Shown piece by piece: positions 23,439 through 32,207 of a stretch of 37,715 nt of DNA (the first letter of the stretch is position 1; each line of letters opens with the position of its first letter). A program made the position numbers and the translations under genes. The notes beneath the pieces were generated by a model. That model made no database searches. It saw nothing but the letters and a program-made list of their open reading frames with translations, and was not told where the DNA came from. This DNA is from an uncultured Saprospiraceae bacterium (GTDB lineage: Bacteria; Bacteroidota; Bacteroidia; Chitinophagales; Saprospiraceae). The stretch spans positions 1-37,715 of the forward strand of contig CALIAG010000569.1 in the NCBI GenBank assembly GCA_938041325.1, read 5' to 3'.

Positions 23439-25436
23439 ATGCAGACAATAGAGAATGCTCCGATGGTCTATAGAAAAGGCCGCCTTTCCAAAAAGAAATT
23501 AATAGAACTATATCACGGATTAGTCCGCCCTCGAATGATTGAGGAGAAAATGTTGATCCTCTTACGACAAGGCAGGATAAGCAAATGGTTTTCTGGTATT
23601 GGACAAGAAGCCATATCCGTAGGTGCAACTTTGGCTCTACTTGAAGACGAATACATTTTTCCAATGCATAGAAACTTGGGTGTTTTCACAAGTAGAAATG
23701 TTCCTTTGGAAAAATTATTTTGCCAATGGCAAGGTAAAATGCCCGGCTTCACCAAGGGACGTGATCGCTCCTTCCATTTTGGAGCCCCCGATTATAATAT
23801 CGTAGGAATGATTTCCCATTTGGGGCCGCAACTTTCTTTAGCAAGTGGTGTAGCGCTCGCCAATAAATTAGGCGATGAAAAAAGGATTTCTGTAGCGTTT
23901 ACAGGTGAAGGAGGAACAAGCGAAGGGGAGTTTCATGAAGCCTTGAATGTGGCCGCCGTCTGGCAATTGCCAGTTATATTTGTAATTGAAAATAATGGCT
24001 ATGGATTATCAACCCCTGCTTCAGAGCAATACCGTTGCGAACATTTAGCAGACAAAGCAAAAGGGTATGGAATGCGTTCTGTTATCCTTGACGGAAATAA
24101 TATAATTGAAGTATACAATGCTTTCAGCAAATTAGCTGCAGAGCTGCGGGAGAATCCGGAACCAATCCTAGTGGAATGCAAAACCTTCCGGATGCGTGGC
24201 CACGAAGAAGCTTCTGGAACCAAATATGTTCCGCAAGAGCTTATGGACAATTGGGCTAAAAAAGATCCAATCTCCAACTATGAAGCTTTTCTTTTGCAAG
24301 AGAAAATAATTACTCAAAAAGAAATCGATACTTATAAAGTAAATTTCAAAAAAGAAATTGAAAACGGACTGAAGATTGCTTTTGAAGAACCTATCGTGAC
24401 GGCTAATACAGAACAGGAATTACAAGACCTGTATGCAGCACATACGCAAGAGGTTGTTGCGCCAGCTAAGACATCAACAAGTAAACGATTTATAGATGCT
24501 ATCTCGGACGGACTCGATCTAGCAATGGAAAAATATCCTGAACTGGTTTTGATGGGACAAGATATCGCAGACTATGGCGGAGTATTTAAAATAACAAATG
24601 GATTCACCGAAAAATTCGGTCATGCCCGAGTACGGAATACTCCTTTGTGCGAATCCGCAATAATTGGAATTGGTTTGGGCCTTTCTATAAAAGGATACAA
24701 AGCAATGGTCGAAATGCAGTTCGCAGATTTCGTTACCTGCGGCTTCAATCAGATCGTTAACAATCTTGCAAAACTTCACTACAGATGGGGCCAAAACGCG
24801 GACGTAGTGATACGCATGCCTTCAGGCGGCGGAGTAGGAGCAGGTCCGTTTCATTCACAAACCAATGAAGCTTGGTTTTTCCATGTTCCTGGATTAAAAT
24901 TGGTCTATCCTTCTAATCCTACTGATGCAAAAGGTTTACTGTTAGCAAGTTTTGAAGACCCTAATCCAGTATTGTTTTTTGAACACAAAGCACTGTACCG
25001 TTCTATGACTGCCGAGGTGCCTGATGGATATTATACAATCGAAATCGGCAAGGCTGCAATCGCAAGAGAAGGGAATGATTTAACAATCATCACTTATGGT
25101 ATGGGCGTGAGTTGGGCTTTAGAGACCTGTGAAGAGTTGGCAGTAGATGCTGAAATAATAGACTTGCGAACGCTATCTCCTCTGGATTATGATGCTATAG
25201 ATGCAGCTGTCCGCAAAACCAACAAAGTATTGGTTTTACACGAAGATACTTTGACAGGAGGGGTCGGGGGTGAGATTTCAGCCTATATTTCTGAGCATTT
25301 ATTTGAAGATTTGGATGCTCCAGTACTGAGGTGTGCAAGTATGGATACTCCAATTCCATTTGCAAAACCTTTAGAGAATAATTTTTTACCCGTTAACAGG
25401 TTAAAAGAAAAAATAGCACAGCTTTTAGAATATTAG
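23439..25436 (+). CDS. Fused alpha-beta E1 component of a 2-oxoacid dehydrogenase (branched-chain type)
   Basis: Thiamine diphosphate-dependent decarboxylase that feeds acyl groups to an E2 lipoyl subunit. Residues 1 to about 330 are the alpha half, with FSGIGQEAISVG, MHRNLGV and the ThDP motif GEGGTSEGEFHEALNVAAVW ending in IENN (156-186). Residues from about 345 are the beta half, opening with SKRFIDAISDGLDLAMEKYP, then GQDIADYGGVF, ESAIIGIGLGLSIKGYKAM, MPSGGGVGAGPFHSQ and an EDTLTGGVGGEI tail. The alpha-beta single-chain arrangement (665 aa) is common in Bacteroidota for the enzyme annotated as 2-oxoisovalerate dehydrogenase, so branched-chain substrates are likely. A pyruvate or 2-oxoglutarate role cannot be fully excluded. 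No E2 or E3 gene adjoins it. Confidence 0.93.
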   Translation: MQTIENAPMVYRKGRLSKKKLIELYHGLVRPRMIEEKMLILLRQGRISKWFSGIGQEAISVGATLALLEDEYIFPMHRNLGVFTSRNVPLEKLFCQWQGKMPGFTKGRDRSFHFGAPDYNIVGMISHLGPQLSLASGVALANKLGDEKRISVAFTGEGGTSEGEFHEALNVAAVWQLPVIFVIENNGYGLSTPASEQYRCEHLADKAKGYGMRSVILDGNNIIEVYNAFSKLAAELRENPEPILVECKTFRMRGHEEASGTKYVPQELMDNWAKKDPISNYEAFLLQEKIITQKEIDTYKVNFKKEIENGLKIAFEEPIVTANTEQELQDLYAAHTQEVVAPAKTSTSKRFIDAISDGLDLAMEKYPELVLMGQDIADYGGVFKITNGFTEKFGHARVRNTPLCESAIIGIGLGLSIKGYKAMVEMQFADFVTCGFNQIVNNLAKLHYRWGQNADVVIRMPSGGGVGAGPFHSQTNEAWFFHVPGLKLVYPSNPTDAKGLLLASFEDPNPVLFFEHKALYRSMTAEVPDGYYTIEIGKAAIAREGNDLTIITYGMGVSWALETCEELAVDAEIIDLRTLSPLDYDAIDAAVRKTNKVLVLHEDTLTGGVGGEISAYISEHLFEDLDAPVLRCASMDTPIPFAKPLENNFLPVNRLKEKIAQLLEY

Positions 25437-25546
25437 CCTTTACCAATCATTTTAGTCAGCCTTTTCACAAACTTTTGTTTATTAAGTGCTCAATTCAATG
25501 ATTTTCGTAATTTCGTGCCGCTTTAGAATAGTTTAAAAATAACAAT

Positions 25547-26056
25547 ATGAAGATTGAAGATTTTGTAGCAGTAAGTGCTTTACCAGGAATATATAAAATG
25601 GTTGCTAATCGCAGCAATGGTTTGATAGTAGAAGATTTGGACACGGGCAAAAGACGATTTGCTTCCGCGAGAAAACACCAATTTACTCCTTTAGCATCCA
25701 TAGGAATATATACAGACGATGATACGACTGAATTGAAAGAAGTATTCAAGTCTATGTCAGAAAAAATGGAAACAACACCGCTTGTTAAAAGTACTGCACC
25801 TACTCCGGAATTAGTAGAATATTTTGGTGCAATCCTTCCGGAATATGATCGCGATCGGGTACACTTGAGTGATATCAAGAAAGTCATTAAATGGTTTACT
25901 TTTTTAAATGAAAGAGATTTGCTCGATTTTTCCGAAGAGGAAGAAACAACGGAAGAGGAGACAAAGGAAGAAGAAGCAACAGCTAAAGTAGAGAAAAAGA
26001 AAGAGGAAGTTAAAGCAGAGAAGCCTAAGAAAGCAAAGAAAACGGCTAAAAAGTAG
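25547..26056 (+). CDS. DUF5606 domain protein with acidic-basic tail
   Basis: A 169-residue protein conserved across Bacteroidota with no known function. Residues 1-125 are the ordered domain, opening with MKIEDFVAVSALPGIYKMV, then SNGLIVEDLDTGKRRFAS and SIGIYTDDDTTELKEVF, all typical of DUF5606. From about residue 130 the chain is low complexity: an acidic block (EEEETTEEETKEEE) then a Lys/Ala-rich block (KPKKAKKTAKK), resembling nucleic-acid-binding tails. It is cytoplasmic, with no signal peptide. A TAATTTCG box lies at 25508-25515, one base from TAnnTTTG, 31 bp before the ATG. Neighbours are E1 and an oligopeptidase, neither suggesting a function. A long antisense frame over the gene is a shadow. 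Confidence 0.85.
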   Translation: MKIEDFVAVSALPGIYKMVANRSNGLIVEDLDTGKRRFASARKHQFTPLASIGIYTDDDTTELKEVFKSMSEKMETTPLVKSTAPTPELVEYFGAILPEYDRDRVHLSDIKKVIKWFTFLNERDLLDFSEEEETTEEETKEEEATAKVEKKKEEVKAEKPKKAKKTAKK

Positions 26057-26198
26057 TTCGTAGAAAAGCCATGATACACTTCTGTAGTCGGCATGCTGTG
26101 TTCCTACCATTCACCAATTCAAGCGGAGATATGGCTCGAATCTTGCCTTTTTATACACAGTTTCTTTTTTTTAATTAATAGTTGAAAACGTATCTTGA

Positions 26199-27923
26199 AT
26201 GGATAGCCTTGTAAAAAGTACTACTCGAAAAAGGAAGTTTATTCCTAATGAATTAAAAATTTCAGTTTGGTCAAAAATCAAACCTTATTATTCGGAGTTA
26301 CTTAAAAGGCCATTGAATTCGCTTTCCCACTTGGAAGAATGGATTCAGAATATGGATGAACTGGATGCGATTGTAAATGAAGATTTTCACTACAGGTACA
26401 TAAAGGTTTCAGTAGACACGAGTGATGAGAAGGCAGATGAATCCTACAAATACTTTATCGAAGAGATTTCTCCAAAGCTTTATCCAATTCGAAAGGAGTT
26501 AAAGGAAAAACTAATGACTTCCAGATTCTTGGATTCCTTAAACCCTTCTAAATACGGTATTTACCTCAAAAGAATCAAAAATAGCCTTTCCCTTTACAAC
26601 GAAAAAAACATCCCACTTTTTACCCAAGAAAAAATTTTGGCAAGTGAATATGGAGTGATCATTTCTAAAATAATGGTCAACATCGATGGGGAGGAAATGA
26701 CTTATCAAAAAGCTCGTTCGGGGTTGGAATCAGAAGACAGGTCTCATCGAGAAAAAGTTTATCGCGCAATTGGAAAATCCTTTCTTGCAGTTAAAAAAGA
26801 GGTAAATGAAGTCCTAGATAAGCTTTTAGAAATTCGAGACTCCATTGCAAAGAATGCAGGTTTTGACAATTACCGAGACTACAAATTTAAAGCCTTAGGC
26901 AGATTTGATTATACTCCAGATGATTGTATGCAATTTCATGAATCTGTAAAAGCGGTGATTTTACCGATTGCTGAAAAGTTGGATAATTATAGACTAGATA
27001 GTTTACAATACGATCAACTCAAGCTTTGGGACGGCAGTAAATTTGGCAAAGGAAATGTTCCTATCAAAGTATATGATGGAATGAAAGATTTGGTAGAGAA
27101 ATCAAAAACATGCCTAACCAATACCCATCCATTTTTTGGAGAGACACTTACCTTGCTTAAAGACAATGGTCATTTGGATTTGGAATCAAGAGAAAACAAA
27201 CGACCAGGAGGCTACAACATGCCTCTGCCAATGACTGGAATGCCTTTCATTTTTATGAATGCGAATTCCTCTTTCCGAGATATAAAAGTACTTATGCATG
27301 AGACTGGACATGCGGTCCAATCTTGCTTGATGAACGATTTGGACTTAGTAGGAAGCATGAGCATCCCTTCTGAAATTGCGGAACTCGCTGCAATGAGCAT
27401 GGAATTATTGACCATTGATAAGTGGCAGATTTTCTTTGAAGAAAACACAGTTCCAGTCGAAGCTAAAATAAATTATTTCGCGGGCATTGTTCATACTTTG
27501 CTTTGGATTGTTACTATTGATAAATTTCAACACTGGCTTTATACCAATGTTGGTCATACTGCAGAGCAAAGAGAGGAAGCTTGGACAAGTATATACAATG
27601 AATTCAATTCTTCAAAAGTAGACCGAACAGGATTCGAAGAACAGTTAGAAAACCTTTGGCAAAGACAATTGCATATATTTGAAGTTCCTTTTTATTATAT
27701 CGAATATGGTTTTGCACAATTGGGTGCATTAGCAATCTGGGACAAATACAAAGAAGATCCTGTTGAATCAGTAAAAGATTATATGAATGCATTGAAGCAA
27801 GGCTATACGCAATCAATCCAAGATACTTATCAAGCAGCAGGGATCGAATTTAACTTTGACAAAGAATATATTCAAAAGCTAGGAGCCGTATTGGAAAAAG
27901 AGGTGGAGACTTTATACAACTAG
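26199..27923 (+). CDS. M3 family oligoendopeptidase
   Basis: Cytoplasmic zinc metallopeptidase degrading short peptides (PepF/thimet family). Seen: a long helical N-terminal region, then the zinc site LMHETGHAVQS (His367, Glu368, His371), followed 24 residues later by the third ligand in PSEIAELAAMSMELL (Glu395), and FYYIEYGFAQLGALAIW near residue 505 with the substrate-binding Tyr segment of the family. The length of 574 aa is standard. It has no signal peptide. Start: ATG at 26199 is the first. Upstream (26057-26198) I see no clear promoter; a strong bidirectional terminator follows the gene at 27961. It is transcribed separately from the convergent secreted protein gene downstream. Confidence 0.95.
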   Translation: MDSLVKSTTRKRKFIPNELKISVWSKIKPYYSELLKRPLNSLSHLEEWIQNMDELDAIVNEDFHYRYIKVSVDTSDEKADESYKYFIEEISPKLYPIRKELKEKLMTSRFLDSLNPSKYGIYLKRIKNSLSLYNEKNIPLFTQEKILASEYGVIISKIMVNIDGEEMTYQKARSGLESEDRSHREKVYRAIGKSFLAVKKEVNEVLDKLLEIRDSIAKNAGFDNYRDYKFKALGRFDYTPDDCMQFHESVKAVILPIAEKLDNYRLDSLQYDQLKLWDGSKFGKGNVPIKVYDGMKDLVEKSKTCLTNTHPFFGETLTLLKDNGHLDLESRENKRPGGYNMPLPMTGMPFIFMNANSSFRDIKVLMHETGHAVQSCLMNDLDLVGSMSIPSEIAELAAMSMELLTIDKWQIFFEENTVPVEAKINYFAGIVHTLLWIVTIDKFQHWLYTNVGHTAEQREEAWTSIYNEFNSSKVDRTGFEEQLENLWQRQLHIFEVPFYYIEYGFAQLGALAIWDKYKEDPVESVKDYMNALKQGYTQSIQDTYQAAGIEFNFDKEYIQKLGAVLEKEVETLYN

Positions 27924-27960
27924 TTTTTCGAAGAGTTTAATTTCAAAAAAAAAATAAATA

Positions 27961-28002
27961 AAAAAAAGCGCGACTGTATTATTGAATACGGTCGCGCTTT
28001 TT
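27961..28002. terminator. Bidirectional rho-independent terminator
   Basis: Stem AAAGCGCGACTGTAT pairs with ATACGGTCGCGCTTT (one G-T pair) around a TATTGA loop, with As on the left and Ts on the right. It separates the converging M3 peptidase gene (plus) and the secreted protein gene at 28021 (minus) and can serve both. Confidence 0.9.
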
Positions 28003-28020
28003 CATGCTAAAAAACTAATC

Positions 28021-28644
28021 TTAATTCCTAGCAGCTTTCGCTTTATAATTAGGAACGTCCATTTTCATACTTGCCACAAAATCTTGCAATAGAACTCTAC
28101 CTTCTTGGGCAGCCTTTTCATTTTTTGCATCAAAGTTAAAATTGGTCTGTTTGAAAAGCGTCAAGATTTGTTTTTGCTTAGCGGTTTTAGAAATATGACT
28201 TTGCAAACTTCTTTGCATGCTTGGTTGAGGTTTTGCAGGAACGGCTTTTTCTCCAACACTCATTTTTACTTCATTAATTCCTGTTGCAGGAGCTGGGTTG
28301 TCCTCATCGCTTTCTTGAATCAACGCTTTCTTTTTGGCGGCGTAGCCAGATTGGTTGATCTTTAAAGTATTTCGTTTGACAACATTTTCCATATCATTGA
28401 CCAATGCTTTTTTGAAGTAAGCACATTTCTGTTCGTCCTTGGCATCAAACGCTGCATTAAATCCATTGACTTTTTTGAGAAACTGAATGAGCGCCTGTGC
28501 ATCTCTATCTTCGGGAGACATTTTCTTTGCAGAAATCTCTTCAGAAGGGCTCGCTTTTTTCAAATCCGTTTTGCTTTGAGCCAATACCGTCTGACTAAAG
28601 GCCAATACAAAGATCAAAGTAAATAATTGTGTATAAAATTTCAT
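28021..28644 (-). CDS. Secreted protein of unknown function with two similar helical segments
   Basis: A 207-residue exported protein from ATG 28644 (an upstream TTG adds three codons). The signal peptide is MKFYTQLFTLIFVLAFSQTVLA, followed by a polar, Lys/Glu/Ala-rich mature part that is likely helical. I see an internal duplication: a segment NGFNAAFDAKDEQKCAYFKKA near residue 65 and TNFNFDAKNEKAAQEGRVLL near residue 170 share the FNxxFDAKxE core and helix continuation. One Cys is present. No known domain or catalytic motif is recognised. It has no operon partner; the terminator at 27961 ends it. Function unknown; a role as a periplasmic binding or stress protein would be a guess. Confidence 0.72.
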   Translation of the reverse strand: MKFYTQLFTLIFVLAFSQTVLAQSKTDLKKASPSEEISAKKMSPEDRDAQALIQFLKKVNGFNAAFDAKDEQKCAYFKKALVNDMENVVKRNTLKINQSGYAAKKKALIQESDEDNPAPATGINEVKMSVGEKAVPAKPQPSMQRSLQSHISKTAKQKQILTLFKQTNFNFDAKNEKAAQEGRVLLQDFVASMKMDVPNYKAKAARN

Positions 28645-28820
28645 TTCTTTCAATTGTTTTAAACTGTTACTTGTATAAACCTAAAACGCATTGAAATGGA
28701 TCAGCGTTGCACTTTTAGGATTGTTTATTGGCAATAAGACTAGAATTTAACGATTTCTTGACTTCTGACCTAAATAAAATGCTTGATTTTACTCAATGCA
28801 GCGTCTTTTAGTTTGGACTT

Positions 28821-29750
28821 TTATTTACCATCTTTGTTTAAAGAGATCAATAAAACACCGACTATAACTAACATTGTCCCAATAATTTGGAGAGAACCAA
28901 ATTGCTCATCTAAGAAAATATTCGCTAGGATTATTGTTGAAATAGGTCCTATACTTCCGATAATTGCAGCTTTATTGGAGCCAATGATTCGAATGCCTTC
29001 CGATACCAAAAAGGAAGGAATCACAGTTGCAAAAGTAGCCATGAGAATCGCAAGTTTATAAACGCCAATATCAAAACCAAAAAGATCCAAGCCGTTGGTA
29101 ATGGCGTGATGAATCAAGATCATCAAAGCAGAAACGGTCATTGCATATGACGTAAAGCGGACTGTACCAACTCTCGGCAAAATTTCTCCGCTACCTACGA
29201 GATAAATAGCATAAGTAAGTGCACTAATGAAAATCATCGATGCACCGAGCACAAGATCTTCGTTTCTACCAAACATGTTTTCTTGCCAGAAGGCCAAGCC
29301 AATTCCGATATAAGTTAGCAGCAATGCAATCAAATGTATCTTTTTAATTTTCTTTTTAAAAAATAAAGCGTTGATCAAAACGACAAGAGTTGGATACATG
29401 AACAGAACCAACCGTTCTAAACTTGCAGTAATATATTGGAGACCAATAAAGTCAAAGAGTGAGGCAAGATAGTAACCTGCACTTCCCATAAGAAAAATTA
29501 AAAACCAATCTTTGTTACTGATTGGTTTGTCCGATTTATTTGAATTCCGGTTATTGAAAAAAGCGATTAATAAAAAGAAGGGAAGAGCAAAAAGCATTCT
29601 TAATGCGAGAAGAGAAACACTGTCAATTTCAAAACGGTAAGCTAATTTTACCATGATCGCTTTTGCTGAAAAAAGAACAGCTCCAGTAAAAATTAATGCC
29701 GCAGCAAACAAGGAATAATAGGTGGTATTATTCTTCCATTCATTCATCAT
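28821..29750 (-). CDS. DMT-superfamily EamA transporter
   Basis: A polytopic inner-membrane transporter with about ten hydrophobic helices arranged as two EamA repeats, each opening with a long helix (first: AAALIFTGAVLFSAKAI). It has a GLQYITASLERLVLFMYPTLVVL-like segment typical of the first repeat end and FLVSEGIRIIGSNKAAIIGS in the second. The family includes amino acid, nucleotide-sugar and metabolite exporters; the substrate is not predictable. Start: ATG at 29750 (or 29747) is best, because the longer frame to 29801 begins with a TTG inside the upstream GNAT gene. It is the last of three minus-strand genes, 34 bp after the acetyltransferase stop, so probably co-transcribed with it. Confidence 0.9.
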   Translation of the reverse strand: MMNEWKNNTTYYSLFAAALIFTGAVLFSAKAIMVKLAYRFEIDSVSLLALRMLFALPFFLLIAFFNNRNSNKSDKPISNKDWFLIFLMGSAGYYLASLFDFIGLQYITASLERLVLFMYPTLVVLINALFFKKKIKKIHLIALLLTYIGIGLAFWQENMFGRNEDLVLGASMIFISALTYAIYLVGSGEILPRVGTVRFTSYAMTVSALMILIHHAITNGLDLFGFDIGVYKLAILMATFATVIPSFLVSEGIRIIGSNKAAIIGSIGPISTIILANIFLDEQFGSLQIIGTMLVIVGVLLISLNKDGK

Positions 29751-29784
29751 TCCAAAAAGTTTGCGGTCTAACTTGGTCTTGTAC

Positions 29785-30276
29785 TTATAACTGAAGAACA
29801 AATTTTTGCTCTTCTATTTTTCCAGAAGCCATGTCGTGTGTTTCTGAAGAAACGAATTGGAAGCCATTGTTTTGGTATAATTTTTTTGCACTTTCCAATT
29901 CCGAGAAGGTCCAAAGATATACTTTCTCATAGTTTTTTGCACTACAAAAGGCAATGGCTTTTCGGATCATAAATTTACCGAGTCCAAGGCCTCTTGCGGA
30001 TTTATGTAAAGCAAACCAACGCAGTCTTGCGACTTTATTCTTTTCCCCAACAATTGCAATAGAGCCCAATACACGATCCCCTTGTTCTAAAAGCCAAATA
30101 GAATCTTTTTGCTCATCATAATTTTGAAGGAATTCCAATAATTCATTGACCATAGAAGATTCCACAGACATATCCAGATTCAATTCTTCCGAATAAATCA
30201 TTCCGTGTAAAAAAGTAAGATATCCGATATCTCCTTCTTTTAGTTTTGAACGCAATTGGAAGGTAACTTTTTGCAT
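29785..30276 (-). CDS. GNAT family N-acetyltransferase
   Basis: A 163-residue acetyl-CoA-dependent acetyltransferase of the GNAT fold. Seen: VLGSIAIVGE and ARLRWFALHKSARGLGLGKFM, where the strand plus ARGLGLG is motif A (the R/QxxGxG pyrophosphate loop), then YLWTFSELESAKKLYQNNGF, the C-terminal helix with the conserved YxxxGF. The N-terminal region resembles members often fused to or adjacent to MarR regulators, but no regulator is present here. The substrate is unknown. It lies 7 bp downstream of the membrane-anchored protein gene and 34 bp upstream of the EamA transporter. A transporter-modifier pairing for a small amine or antibiotic is possible but unproven. Confidence 0.9.
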   Translation of the reverse strand: MQKVTFQLRSKLKEGDIGYLTFLHGMIYSEELNLDMSVESSMVNELLEFLQNYDEQKDSIWLLEQGDRVLGSIAIVGEKNKVARLRWFALHKSARGLGLGKFMIRKAIAFCSAKNYEKVYLWTFSELESAKKLYQNNGFQFVSSETHDMASGKIEEQKFVLQL

Positions 30277-30283
30277 CTAAATA

Positions 30284-31027
30284 TTAGTTGGTCAATGCGA
30301 CGAATGGATCTTCGATTCCTATATCTTGAAAAGTCTTGCCGGCTTTTATATCCGAGATAATGAGGTCGAAGGCTTTCATTTTATGCATTCCGGAGATTTT
30401 TGCTCCAGAATAAAGCGTTTCATAGTTTTCCCAACTTGAGCCGATTCCACCCATAGGTATAATTTTTACCCACATTTTCCAAGCCCTAGGAAGCCCATTT
30501 TCGTCAAGAATCCAAAGATAAGAATCTCCAGGTGTTACTCCTCCAGAATCATAGGTGACCATTAAAGCTTTGGCCCCATTTTCCAATTTTACGATTCCGC
30601 GACTGGTTCCAGGATCCATGCATTTGGCAGGAGCGTTAAGCCAGAAAGAATCATTGCACCAATGAGACCAGGCAGTTTGAACGGCTTTATTCGCTTTTTC
30701 ATCGGTTAATTCCTGACCATTTTGATATGCCTTTCCATCTACTTGATCAGGATTAAGAAGCACCATGTGGTCTCCCCATTCAACCTTAGCAAGGTTTCTT
30801 TGCTTGTCCCAAACATATTTTTGTCTTCCACCAAAATTCCATTGAACTACTCCTGTGGTGTCCCATCCTTTTTTATCAATAGCCACAAGCATTTTTTCAG
30901 CCAAAGCTTCCGCTTCTGCACCTTTCACACTTTCAGGCTTACTTTCATTAAATACAAGGAATAAGATAAAGATTCCAGCGATGATTACCATTAAGATAAT
31001 CCCTAGCCACTTGAGGAGTTTTTTCAT
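30284..31027 (-). CDS. Membrane-anchored extracytoplasmic protein of unknown function
   Basis: A 247-residue protein with one N-terminal TM helix (KWLGIILMVIIAGIFILFLVF, about residues 6-26) and a soluble extracytoplasmic domain rich in Trp and Gly: for example VVQWNFGGRQKYVWDKQ, KVEWGDHMVLL, AWSHWCNDSFWLNAPAKC and KALMVTYDSGGVTPGDSYLW. The strand pattern suggests a large beta fold resembling lipoprotein-binding or LolA/LppX-like sheets common in Bacteroidota hypotheticals; that is a guess from pattern only. Two Cys residues (about 125 and 137) may form a disulfide. It is the first of the three-gene minus-strand unit with the GNAT gene 7 bp downstream. I do not recognise the family by name. 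Confidence 0.78.
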   Translation of the reverse strand: MKKLLKWLGIILMVIIAGIFILFLVFNESKPESVKGAEAEALAEKMLVAIDKKGWDTTGVVQWNFGGRQKYVWDKQRNLAKVEWGDHMVLLNPDQVDGKAYQNGQELTDEKANKAVQTAWSHWCNDSFWLNAPAKCMDPGTSRGIVKLENGAKALMVTYDSGGVTPGDSYLWILDENGLPRAWKMWVKIIPMGGIGSSWENYETLYSGAKISGMHKMKAFDLIISDIKAGKTFQDIGIEDPFVALTN

Positions 31028-31207
31028 AGTTGGTGTTTTAGGGACGGATAAAAAATAAATTTACCAAAATCCTAAAAAAATGATGAATTTGTTTCCGTCC
31101 AACTACTTTGAGATGGAATATTAGGCATTAAAATTGAAATTATGAAGCATGTAGAAGAATATTCTAAGTGTCAATAAACAATAGCTCAGGCTTTTCGCAT
31201 TATGACA

Positions 31208-31239
31208 TTGAAAGCTTCTAAAGAATACTTCTATATTTG
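31208..31239 (+). promoter_or_regulatory. Bacteroidota-type promoter for the GT2 gene
   Basis: -33 TTG (31208-31210), a 21-nt spacer, and -7 TATATTTG (31232-31239). The ATG at 31264 is 24 bp downstream. The presence of this promoter also argues against the earlier TTG start at 31237, which lies inside the -7 box. Confidence 0.75.
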
Positions 31240-31263
31240 AAGTGTCAAAAACTGATTACAAAC

Positions 31264-32013
31264 ATGTACAAAGGTAAAAAAGTTATTGTTGTTCTTCCAG
31301 CATATAATGCAGAATTAACCCTGGAAAGGACCTACAATGAAATACCAATGGATTTAGTTGATGAAGTCATTCTGTGCGATGATGCAAGTAGTGATAATAC
31401 TTCTAAGCTAGCTGCTCAAATTGGAATAAAGCACGTTATCGTTCATCAGAAGAACAAAGGCTATGGTGGAAACCAGAAGTCCTTGTATAACAAATCACTG
31501 GAACTAGGCGGCGATATCGTGATTATGCTTCATCCGGATTATCAATACACACCGAAGCTAATTCCTGCAATGGTCAATATCATTGGAGATGAGTTGTATC
31601 CGGTGGTGCTTGGTTCAAGAATCCTAGGAAAAGGTGCTTTGAAAGGAGGAATGCCGCTTTATAAATACTTTGCCAATCGTTTTCTGACATTTAGTCAAAA
31701 CCTTCTAATCAATTACAAACTTTCAGAATACCATACTGGATACCGGGCTTTTAGTAGAGAAGTGTTGACAAACATTAGTTTTAATACAAATTCGGATGAT
31801 TTCGTTTTTGACAATGAAATGCTTTCGCAAATTGTATATGCAGGCTTTGATATCGCCGAAGTAACGTGTCCTACCAAATATTTTGAAGAAGCTTCTTCTA
31901 TAAATTTTGCAAGAAGTTCGAAATATGGATTAGGCGTTTTAAGAGTTTCTGTTGGACATTTTTTTCAAAGAATAGGCTTGGCCAATCTGGCGATGTATAA
32001 AAAGCCAAAATAA
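31264..32013 (+). CDS. Family 2 glycosyltransferase (dolichyl-phosphate-mannose synthase-like)
   Basis: A 249-residue soluble GT-A enzyme transferring a sugar from a nucleotide donor. Seen: VIVVLPAYNAELTL at the N-terminus, CDDASSDNTSKLA (39-50) with the nucleotide-binding Asp pair, NKGYGGNQKSLYN, and the metal-binding segment MLHPDYQYTPK (88-98) standing for DxD. Then there are LGSRILG and SEYHTGYRAFSREVL, both typical of the DPM1/GtrB-like subgroup. No transmembrane helices follow, unlike GtrB or ArnC. ATG 31264 is preferred because the longer TTG frame starts inside the promoter. The acceptor may be polyprenyl phosphate, but without other polysaccharide genes adjacent this is unconfirmed. 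Confidence 0.9.
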   Translation: MYKGKKVIVVLPAYNAELTLERTYNEIPMDLVDEVILCDDASSDNTSKLAAQIGIKHVIVHQKNKGYGGNQKSLYNKSLELGGDIVIMLHPDYQYTPKLIPAMVNIIGDELYPVVLGSRILGKGALKGGMPLYKYFANRFLTFSQNLLINYKLSEYHTGYRAFSREVLTNISFNTNSDDFVFDNEMLSQIVYAGFDIAEVTCPTKYFEEASSINFARSSKYGLGVLRVSVGHFFQRIGLANLAMYKKPK

Positions 32014-32066
32014 TTTTCACCGTTTTAGTTGAAAAAAAATCAAGGAATTTTAATACCCCCTCGTAT

Positions 32067-32086
32067 CAGGGGAATTTATTCCCCTG
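32067..32086. repeat. Perfect 8-bp inverted repeat after the GT2 gene
   Basis: CAGGGGAA and TTCCCCTG flank a TTTA loop. A further CCCCT arm at 32056-32061 could pair with the AGGGG arm instead, giving alternative foldings. There is no T run on the plus strand, so it is not a classic terminator for the GT2 gene. Confidence 0.6.
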
Positions 32087-32207
32087 GATTGCAATGCTAC
32101 TCGCCATGGCTAATAACTTTGACAAATACAAAAAGAGGAATCAGCGTACAGGTTATTTGTTTATTTCTTTAAAAAGATCAACTGCTACAATCTCTCATTG
32201 AAATTAT

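Noticed and set aside
25495-26094. Long minus-strand frame opposite the DUF5606 gene (199 codons)
   Set aside because: It is Ser/Phe/Leu-rich low complexity, the mirror of the Glu/Lys-rich tail of the plus-strand gene. No domain is seen and the DUF5606 frame is the conserved one.
29751-29801. EamA gene starting at 29801 and overlapping the GNAT gene
   Set aside because: The codon there is TTG inside the GNAT frame, while an ATG at 29750 fits the first helix better.
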